A program made the translations under genes and the position numbers. DNA of 5,070 bases from an uncultured Atopobiaceae bacterium (lineage in GTDB: Bacteria; Actinomycetota; Coriobacteriia; Coriobacteriales; Atopobiaceae), in contig CANPVI010000126.1 in assembly GCA_947581665.1 (NCBI GenBank), positions 1-5,070 on the forward strand, in the 5' to 3' direction. Below the pieces are notes generated by a model. The model did not search any database and had not been told where the DNA came from. It worked only from the letters and a program-made list of their open reading frames with translations. Shown here in pieces: positions 1 through 4,006 of the stretch (the stretch's first letter is position 1; each line of letters opens with the position of its first letter).

Positions 1-1
1 C

Positions 2-121
2 AGCGCCAAGCCGGGCAACATCGCCGGATTCGTGGCCTGCGACGACGTGGACGGCGCCCTCGTGGGCGGCGCCTCCCTGGTAGCGAGCGATTTCGCGGAC
101 ATGGTCCGCAAGAGCGCGTAA
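2..121 (+). CDS. tpiA: Triosephosphate isomerase, C-terminal fragment (5' end outside window)
   Basis: Interconverts dihydroxyacetone phosphate and glyceraldehyde-3-phosphate in glycolysis, in the cytoplasm. Only the last 39 codons are present, ending in TAA at 119-121. The reading contains SAKPGN near the start, then DVDGALVGGASL. These match the conserved C-terminal part of the TIM barrel (family pattern S-V/A-K-P-x-N and D-G-x-L-V-G-G-A-S-L), in which the GG forms part of the phosphate-binding loop. A full enzyme is about 250 residues, so roughly 210 lie upstream of the window. The next gene is secG, a very common neighbour of tpiA in Gram-positive bacteria, which supports both calls. The short tail after GGASL is of normal length, so the gene appears intact at this end. 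Confidence 0.93.
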   Translation, partial: SAKPGNIAGFVACDDVDGALVGGASLVASDFADMVRKSA

Positions 122-130
122 AACTTGCGC

Positions 131-180
131 ACGAAAGCCTGCCCCGCGCACTGCGCGGGGCAGGCTTTCGTGGGTTTTGC
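131..180 (+). terminator. Probable intrinsic terminator after tpiA
   Basis: A perfect inverted repeat occupies 131-150 and 152-171 around a single central base. In RNA this folds as about 19 bp with a 3-nt loop, and the lower half is GAAAGCCTGCCCCGCG-rich. It starts 9 bases after the tpiA stop. The T-tract that follows is weak (GGGTTTTGC), but the stem itself ends in CTTTCGT. A few A residues precede it (TAAAACTT), so it may also work weakly on the minus strand. Termination is inferred from position and shape. Confidence 0.75.
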
Positions 181-217
181 TGCAAGTGCGGGTAACGAGG
201 CAGGTGGGTATGACCTC

Positions 218-280
218 GGGCGTAAGGGGCTCTCTTTCTGACTTCGCTGCGCGAAGGCAGAAAGAAAGTCCCTTACGCCC
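218..280. repeat. Long quasi-palindrome A (30-bp stem, 3-base loop)
   Basis: The left arm 218-247 pairs with the right arm 251-280 around the loop TGC. Of 30 positions, 27 are Watson-Crick, one is G.T (229/269), and two are mismatches: C.A (232/266) and A.G (241/257). The upper part, CTCTTTCTGACTTCGC at 232-247 with GCGAAGGCAGAAAGA at 251-265, is repeated exactly in the second palindrome at 331-393. The outer arms (GGGCGTAAGGG with CCCTTACGCCC) are not shared with it. No T-tract follows on either strand, so it is not a typical terminator. It looks like a member of a dispersed palindromic (REP-like) family, but that is inference from two copies. Confidence 0.85.
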
Positions 281-293
281 TCGGCAATACAGT

Positions 294-327
294 GCGCCTC
301 ACGCTCGCGTGAGGCGCGGTTTTGTTT
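294..327 (+). terminator. Intrinsic terminator between the two quasi-palindromes
   Basis: A perfect 10-bp stem GCGCCTCACG (294-303) with CGTGAGGCGC (308-317) has the loop CTCG and is followed at once by GGTTTTGTTT (318-327). This is the textbook shape of a rho-independent terminator on the + strand. No gene lies directly upstream. It is either a second, fail-safe terminator for tpiA or the end of a short untranslated transcript starting in 172-290. The minus strand has no T-tract at the other side. Confidence 0.75.
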
Positions 328-330
328 CCA

Positions 331-393
331 CGCCGTAGTAGCCACTCTTTCTGACTTCGCGAAGCGAAGGCAGAAAGAGTGGCTACTACGGCG
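331..393. repeat. Long quasi-palindrome B (30-bp stem, 3-base loop), sister of A
   Basis: The left arm 331-360 pairs with the right arm 364-393 around the loop GAA. 29 of 30 positions are Watson-Crick. The one mismatch is A.G (354/370), at the same place in the tip as in palindrome A. The tip (345-360 and 364-378) is identical to that of A. The outer 14 bp (CGCCGTAGTAGCCA with TGGCTACTACGGCG) have a different sequence but still pair perfectly. It starts 4 bases after the T-tract of the preceding terminator and ends about 45 bases before the secG ribosome site. No T-tract follows on either strand. Confidence 0.87.
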
Positions 394-398
394 GGGTC

Positions 399-404
399 TA
401 TGCT
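399..404 (+). promoter_or_regulatory. Weak candidate -10 element for secG
   Basis: TATGCT matches the sigma-70-type -10 consensus at four of six positions and lies about 35 bases before the secG ribosome site. No acceptable -35 element is seen 16-18 bases upstream, where the sequence belongs to the right arm of palindrome B. The call rests mainly on the need for a promoter downstream of the terminators. A small dyad, ACCTG-A-CAGGT (406-416), lies right after it. Confidence 0.25.
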
Positions 405-450
405 AACCTGACAGGTCGACTTTGCTTGCAACCCGGTTAGGAGCCTCTTC

Positions 451-699
451 GTGACTTGGTACAACATCCTGCTCATCATCATCTGGGCCATCTCCGCCCT
501 CGCGTCGATCGTCCTCGTGCTCATGCACTCCGGCAAGGGCACGGGCCTTTCCGACATGCTCGCGCAGTCGATGTACAACACCGCCGCGTCGGGCATCGTC
601 GAGAAGAACCTCGACCGCATGACGATCATCGCCTGCTGCGTGTTCGGCGTGACGCTCTTCATCCTCATGCTCACGTTCCCACAGGGCTCGATCGGCTAG
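451..699 (+). CDS. secG: Preprotein translocase subunit SecG
   Basis: Small membrane subunit of the SecYEG channel, which assists SecA-driven export. The 82-residue product has two hydrophobic segments, about residues 4-25 and 57-76, joined by a polar loop. The loop carries the family signature HSGKGTGLSDM (26-36), and EKNLDRMT (51-58) comes just before the second membrane segment, matching the usual (V)E-(K/R)-N-L-D-R-(L/M)-T. The length is normal for Gram-positive SecG. The start is GTG at 451, chosen because AGGAG at 439-443 sits 7 bases upstream and because the protein begins exactly where SecG homologues do. Its placement after tpiA is a common order. The hairpin-filled gap between the two suggests separate transcription here. 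No clear terminator follows the stop. Confidence 0.95.
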   Translation: MTWYNILLIIIWAISALASIVLVLMHSGKGTGLSDMLAQSMYNTAASGIVEKNLDRMTIIACCVFGVTLFILMLTFPQGSIG

Positions 700-768
700 G
701 GGAGCGGCCTGCCAACCGCGCTTCTACGATGGCGCGTTACCAATTCGTAACAAAAAACGCGGCATATT

Positions 769-796
769 TTTCAGCGATGCTTGCATACAGCTGAAA
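769..796. promoter_or_regulatory. Imperfect dyad upstream of the peptide-binding protein gene, possible operator
   Basis: The sequence is TTTCAGC (769-775), then ATGC-TT-GCAT (777-786), then GCTGAAA (790-796). The outer 7-base arms are perfect inverted repeats, and the inner 4-base arms are also inverted, but the spacers differ by two bases (G versus ACA). It has no T-tract and overlaps the candidate -35 box TTGCAT. That position suits a repressor or activator site better than a terminator. Function is inferred. Confidence 0.4.
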
Positions 797-809
797 TGTG
801 CTAAAAAAT
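781..809 (+). promoter_or_regulatory. Candidate promoter for the peptide-binding protein gene
   Basis: TTGCAT (781-786) matches the -35 consensus at four of six positions. 17 bases later comes AAAAAT (804-809), within the A/T-rich run CTAAAAAATATT. An alternative -10, TAAAAA (802-807), has a 15-base spacer. The region stands out as A/T-rich in a G/C-rich window and would leave a leader of about 95 bases before the start codon. The exact boxes are uncertain. Confidence 0.35.
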
Positions 810-909
810 ATTCGTGCAAAGGTGACTCGGTTCTTCGCCCTGTCACGAGTTTCTTGTCCGACCAGTCGCACAGGGCGTTCCGGCGGGCCAGAAGATAAGG
901 AGAGTGTGT

Positions 910-2595
910 ATGGCAATCGACAGCTCGATGGGACGTCGTACGTTCCTCAAGGGCACGGCTGCCGCTGCGGCTATGACCACGCTTGCCGCGTGCGGTGGTG
1001 CGAACCCGAACGAGACGCTCGAGGAGAACGCCGAGGCCAGCCAGAATCCGGCTGCTGGTGAGGGCAACCCCGACGCGATCGCTCGTATGTACCTGAACAA
1101 CCCGGAGTGCATCGAACCGTACAACCTCCAGGAGAACCAGGGCACCCAGGTCGGCTTCCAGCTCTTCGACACGCTTGTGAAGGACGACTACGACAAGGGC
1201 GAGCTTCAGCCTGCGGCCGCCGCTGACTGGTCGGTCAACGAAGAGGCCACCGAGTTCACGTTCCATCTGGTCACGGGCGCCACGTTCGCCAATGGCGATC
1301 CTGTCACCGCCGAGTGCTTCAAGCGCGGCTGGACCCGTATCGTCGACCCGAACACGAACCCGTCCAACCCCTCCGTCATCTCCTACCACCTCTCCATGGT
1401 GGAAGGCTATCAGGAGCTTTCCGAGGGTCAGACCACGGACTTCACCGGTGTCCAGGCTCCCGCCGACGACACGCTCGTCGTGACGCTCTCCGAGCCCTAC
1501 GCCGACTTCCTCTATGTGTGCTGCCACCCCGCGCTCGTGCCCGTGCCGCAGGCCGCGATCGACGACGCCGGCTCCTTCTACACCGCCCCGATCGGCAACG
1601 GCCCGTTCATGATGGACGGCGAGTGGCAGGACGGCCAGGAGATCAACGTCGTGCGCTATGACGACTACTACGGCATGAAGGCCACCATCGGCGGCATCCA
1701 TTTCAACATCCAGAAGGACCTCGAGACCGGTTGGCGCGAGTTCCAGGCTGGCAACCTCGACGTCTGCGACATCCCTGCCCAGCAGGTGCCCCAGGCCATC
1801 GAGGACTACGGTGCGTCCGAGGACGGCTACACCATCACCCCTGGCCACCAGGTGCTGAACGGCGACCAGACCTCCACGTACTACCTCGTCGTGAACTGCG
1901 AGGATCCCGTGCTCTCCGAGCCGGCGCTCCGTCGCGCAATCTCCCTGTGCATCAACCGCCAGGCCATCTGCGACACCCTCTTCCAGGGCACGCGCTCTCC
2001 TGCGGACAACATCGTCCCGCCCGGAATCAACGGCTACGAGCCCGAGGCTTGGCCCTACAGCAAGTACGATCCCGATCAGGCGAAGCAGGTCCTCTCCGAC
2101 GCCGGCATCGACCCCAGCACCGTGAACCTGATCCTCTCCTGCAACGGTGACGGCGGCCACGCCGACATCATGGCCATGATCCAGTCCGACCTCGAGGCCA
2201 TCGGCATCACCTCCGAGATCGAGATGAAGGAATGGGCCACCATCCTCGACGACTACCAGGCTGGCGCCTATCAGATCGGCCGCCTTGGCTGGATCGCCGA
2301 CTACCCGATCATGGACAACTTCCTGTTCCCGCTGTTCTACACCGACAACGGCGACAACCGTTCGCAGTACAGCAACCCCGACGTTGACGCCGCGCTCTCC
2401 GCAGCTCGCACCACCGTCGACGACGCCGAGCGCATCGCCGCGCTGCAGGAAGTGAACCGCACCATCGCCGAGGACTGCCCGGTCATCCCGATCATGTTCT
2501 ACAAGTTCTCGATGTGCGGCTCCGACCACGTCCTCTCCCTCTACGAGGACCCGCAGGGCAAGTTCTACTTCGCGCAGTCCGAGTTCACTGAGTAA
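910..2595 (+). CDS. Peptide ABC transporter substrate-binding lipoprotein (family 5, OppA/DppA type), Tat-exported
   Basis: Extracytoplasmic receptor that captures peptides and delivers them to the permeases encoded just downstream. The 561-residue product starts with a twin-arginine signal, GRRTFLKG (8-15), followed by an Ala/Thr-rich stretch and a lipobox L25-A-A-C28. It should therefore be exported folded and then anchored by lipidated Cys28. ADW...FTFHL...GATFANGDP (105-131) matches the N-terminal family-5 signature. GWIADYP (460-466) matches the OppA segment whose aspartate binds the peptide amino group, here Asp464. The length fits the family (about 540-560). ATG at 910 is chosen because AAGGAG (897-902) is 7 bases upstream; the in-frame GTG at 904 would be only 1 base from it. 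The mature protein has 11 cysteines after Cys28, unusually many for this family. The substrate is inferred as oligopeptide, but dipeptide or another small ligand is possible, so no symbol is given. Confidence 0.92.
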   Translation: MAIDSSMGRRTFLKGTAAAAAMTTLAACGGANPNETLEENAEASQNPAAGEGNPDAIARMYLNNPECIEPYNLQENQGTQVGFQLFDTLVKDDYDKGELQPAAAADWSVNEEATEFTFHLVTGATFANGDPVTAECFKRGWTRIVDPNTNPSNPSVISYHLSMVEGYQELSEGQTTDFTGVQAPADDTLVVTLSEPYADFLYVCCHPALVPVPQAAIDDAGSFYTAPIGNGPFMMDGEWQDGQEINVVRYDDYYGMKATIGGIHFNIQKDLETGWREFQAGNLDVCDIPAQQVPQAIEDYGASEDGYTITPGHQVLNGDQTSTYYLVVNCEDPVLSEPALRRAISLCINRQAICDTLFQGTRSPADNIVPPGINGYEPEAWPYSKYDPDQAKQVLSDAGIDPSTVNLILSCNGDGGHADIMAMIQSDLEAIGITSEIEMKEWATILDDYQAGAYQIGRLGWIADYPIMDNFLFPLFYTDNGDNRSQYSNPDVDAALSAARTTVDDAERIAALQEVNRTIAEDCPVIPIMFYKFSMCGSDHVLSLYEDPQGKFYFAQSEFTE

Positions 2596-2622
2596 CCTCA
2601 GGATCTAGGCACGCAAAGGGCT

Positions 2623-2655
2623 GGGGCCCGGAGCATCGCTCCGGGCCCCTGTTTT
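2623..2655 (+). terminator. Intrinsic terminator after the peptide-binding protein gene
   Basis: A perfect 12-bp stem GGGGCCCGGAGC (2623-2634) with GCTCCGGGCCCC (2638-2649) has the loop ATC and is followed by TGTTTT. It begins 27 bases after the stop codon. This is a strong rho-independent terminator shape. It should end most transcripts before the permease genes, giving more binding protein than permease, unless read-through is appreciable. Confidence 0.85.
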
Positions 2656-2736
2656 CGCGCGAGTCCGACGCGCGCCCATCGCGCGGATGTGTGCGTCGGC
2701 GCGATGAATAATATTTCGCCGAGGTTTCATGTGGCG

Positions 2737-2810
2737 CCAAAACTGGGCCTACAAGACGGCCGGTGCGCGCTACGAATTTATACTTCTACCCTGTTCCTCG
2801 TCAGTTTTGG
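2737..2810. repeat. Inverted repeat flanking the candidate permease promoter
   Basis: CCAAAACTG (2737-2745) and CAGTTTTGG (2802-2810) are perfect 9-base inverted arms separated by 56 bases, with the TATACT box (2779-2784) between them. No T-tract follows. Such spacing is too wide for a simple hairpin terminator but would suit a regulator bound at two sites. The function is not known. Confidence 0.5.
2779..2784 (+). promoter_or_regulatory. Candidate -10 box of the permease promoter
   Basis: TATACT matches the -10 consensus TATAAT at five of six positions and lies in an A/T-rich patch (GAATTTATACTTCT) inside a G/C-rich gap. No recognisable -35 is found at 16-18 bases upstream, and there is no extended TGn motif, so it may need an activator. 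It would give a leader of about 160 bases before the first permease gene. A promoter is expected here because of the terminator upstream. Confidence 0.4.
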
Positions 2811-2890
2811 GCGAGGGAATTCGTGCGTGTGCGTATGGCACGAAAACCGCCGCAAACGGTAGATCAAGAAGATCACACCCTTTGGGGCAC

Positions 2891-2918
2891 GCCGCCGGGG
2901 AGGGAAGCCCCAGGCGGC
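2891..2918 (+). other. G/C-rich hairpin in the leader of the permease operon
   Basis: GCCGCCGGGG (2891-2900) pairs with CCCC (2908-2911) and GGCGGC (2913-2918), with a bulged A at 2912 and a 7-base loop AGGGAAG. It ends 19 bases before the ribosome site of the first permease gene. No T-tract follows, so it is not a terminator. It may shield the 5' end of the message or slow translation. The role is inferred. Confidence 0.45.
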
Positions 2919-2952
2919 AGGAAGTACAGGACGGGACGAGGAGAGACGGAGC

Positions 2953-3990
2953 ATGCTTACCTACATCATCAAGCGTCTCATTCAGTTCATCCCGGTGTTC
3001 ATCGGCGTAACGCTCATCCTCTTTGCGCTGCAGAACATCGTGCCGGGCGACCCGATCTCCATCATCGGTGGCGATCGAGCCCTTCCCCCGGCAGTGGAGG
3101 AACAGCTGCGCGTGCAGAACCACCTCATCGAGGCCGACGAGAACGGCAAGCCGATCCTCGACGAGGATGGCAACTACATCGAGACGCCGCTCTGGAAGCG
3201 CTACTTCATCTACATGGGGAACCTGCTTCAGGGCGATCTCGGCAACAGCTACACGCGTGGCATGAGCGTGAACGACATCTTCGCGAAGAAGTACCCCTAC
3301 ACCATCGGCCTGGCCGTCACGGCCATCTGCATCGAGGCGGTGTTGGGCATCGGCGCGGGCCTCATCTCGGCCATCAAGCGCTACTCGCTCTGGGACGTGA
3401 TCGTCACGCTCGTCACGTCCATCCTCGTGGCCATCCCCGCGTTCTGGCTCGGCATGCTCTTGCAGCTCTTCTTCGGCATATTCCTCAGGAACGTGACGAA
3501 TGGCGCCTTCTACCTGCCGATTTCCGGTGCAGGCGGATCCTACGCCGAGTTCCCCGGCTGGGTGTACTACATCCTTCCCGCCGTCACGCTCGCTGCGGTC
3601 TCCACGGCCTACACCGCGCGCATCATGCGCTCCCAGCTGCTTGAGGTCATGAACCAGGACTACATCCGCACGGCGAAGGCCAAGGGCCTCTCCAGGCGCA
3701 GCATCATCTTCCACCACGCGCTGAAGAACGCCCTCATCCCCGTCGTCACCTACATCGGCATCGACTTCGGCGCCATGCTCTCCGGCGCCATCCTCACCGA
3801 GACGGTCTTCAACTGGCCGGGTGTGGGCTACGAGATCTACCGCGCCATCACGCAGCGCGACTGGCCCATCGTCATGGGCGGAGTCACGCTGATCGTCATC
3901 GTGGTGATGGTCATAAACCTCATCGTGGACGTGTCCTATGCGTTCCTGGACCCCAGGATCCGCTTCGGCGCGCCCAAGGACCAGAGCTAG
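2953..3990 (+). CDS. Peptide ABC transporter permease, OppB/DppB type
   Basis: One of the two channel subunits that move peptides across the membrane. The 345-residue product starts MLTYIIKRLIQFIPVFIG, the usual start of this family, with a first membrane helix at about 9-29 followed by the conserved VPGDP (30-34). GNLLQGDLGNSY (89-100) precedes the transmembrane core, with helices at about 117-140, 148-177, 204-222, 262-287 and 304-330. The cytoplasmic EAA loop, which contacts the ATPases, is at 240-263 (TAKAKGLS...LKNALIP). The C-terminus YAFLDPRIRFG is typical. Compared with the usual form, about 20 acidic residues (58-78) are inserted in the extracytoplasmic loop. GAGGAG (2938-2943), 9 bases before the ATG, supports the start. 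The next permease gene follows after 16 bases, so the two are co-transcribed. Confidence 0.94.
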   Translation: MLTYIIKRLIQFIPVFIGVTLILFALQNIVPGDPISIIGGDRALPPAVEEQLRVQNHLIEADENGKPILDEDGNYIETPLWKRYFIYMGNLLQGDLGNSYTRGMSVNDIFAKKYPYTIGLAVTAICIEAVLGIGAGLISAIKRYSLWDVIVTLVTSILVAIPAFWLGMLLQLFFGIFLRNVTNGAFYLPISGAGGSYAEFPGWVYYILPAVTLAAVSTAYTARIMRSQLLEVMNQDYIRTAKAKGLSRRSIIFHHALKNALIPVVTYIGIDFGAMLSGAILTETVFNWPGVGYEIYRAITQRDWPIVMGGVTLIVIVVMVINLIVDVSYAFLDPRIRFGAPKDQS

Positions 3991-3992
3991 AA

Positions 3993-4000
3993 GGGGAGGT
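3993..4000 (+). promoter_or_regulatory. Ribosome binding site that fixes the start of the second permease
   Basis: GGGGAGGT ends 6 bases before ATG 4007 and is the strongest Shine-Dalgarno match in the window. It matters because the reading frame from 4007 includes an unusually long N-terminal extension that might otherwise be taken for a wrong start. No other in-frame ATG occurs before residue 104, which is already inside the first membrane helix. Confidence 0.8.
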
Positions 4001-4006
4001 GCAGCC

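Larger units (their letters stand above)
122..450. other. tpiA-secG intergenic region, 329 bases, no gene but four hairpins
   Basis: No convincing coding sequence is visible in this gap. It holds, in order, the post-tpiA terminator, a 63-base quasi-palindrome (218-280), a hairpin with a T-tract (294-327), a second 63-base quasi-palindrome (331-393), and about 45 bases that must hold the secG promoter and ribosome site if the terminators work. The stretch 172-217 shows nothing I recognise. More than half of the gap is in self-complementary sequence, which is much more than needed to end one transcript. Confidence 0.8.
2596..2952. other. Intergenic region before the permease genes, 357 bases, regulatory content only
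   Basis: After the terminator, 2656-2700 is very G/C-rich with nested complementarity (CCGACG near 2662 with CGTCGG near 2695). Next comes a more A/T-rich stretch with a 9-base inverted repeat (2737-2745/2802-2810) enclosing a TATACT box, then a smaller CCTCG/CGAGG pair (2796-2800/2812-2816), then a leader hairpin (2891-2918) and the ribosome site. Open frames crossing this gap run into the permease gene in the wrong frame and lack good starts, so I see no gene here. Confidence 0.7.

Noticed and set aside
210..338. Small open frame of 42 codons starting ATG 210 through palindrome A and the terminator
   Set aside because: Its body is made of hairpin arms, the only Shine-Dalgarno-like bases are about 2 bases from the ATG, and the product resembles no protein I know.
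218..393. The two palindromes as a CRISPR array or as terminators
   Set aside because: Only two units are present, the sequence between them is itself a terminator, and the units are long hairpins rather than short direct repeats. No T-tract follows either hairpin on either strand.
700..740. Possible terminator after secG (GCGC/GCGC pairing around 717-736)
   Set aside because: Stem of only four to five pairs with a bulge and no T-tract, so it does not qualify as an intrinsic terminator.
904..909. Upstream GTG start for the peptide-binding protein
   Set aside because: The ribosome site AAGGAG ends 1 base before this GTG, too close to work, while ATG 910 has a 7-base spacer and gives a normal Tat signal.
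724..2529. 601-codon open frame on the minus strand opposite the binding-protein gene
   Set aside because: It mirrors the codon pattern of the strongly supported + strand gene. Its product is a Val/Asp/Gly/Leu-rich shadow without domains, typical of antisense frames in high-GC genes.
2823..3644. Frame with GTG 2823 preceded by GAGGG, running through the permease leader into the permease gene
   Set aside because: It would overlap the permease for nearly 700 bases in another frame. The product is Arg/His/Pro-rich like other shadow frames, and the upstream bases are a weak match.
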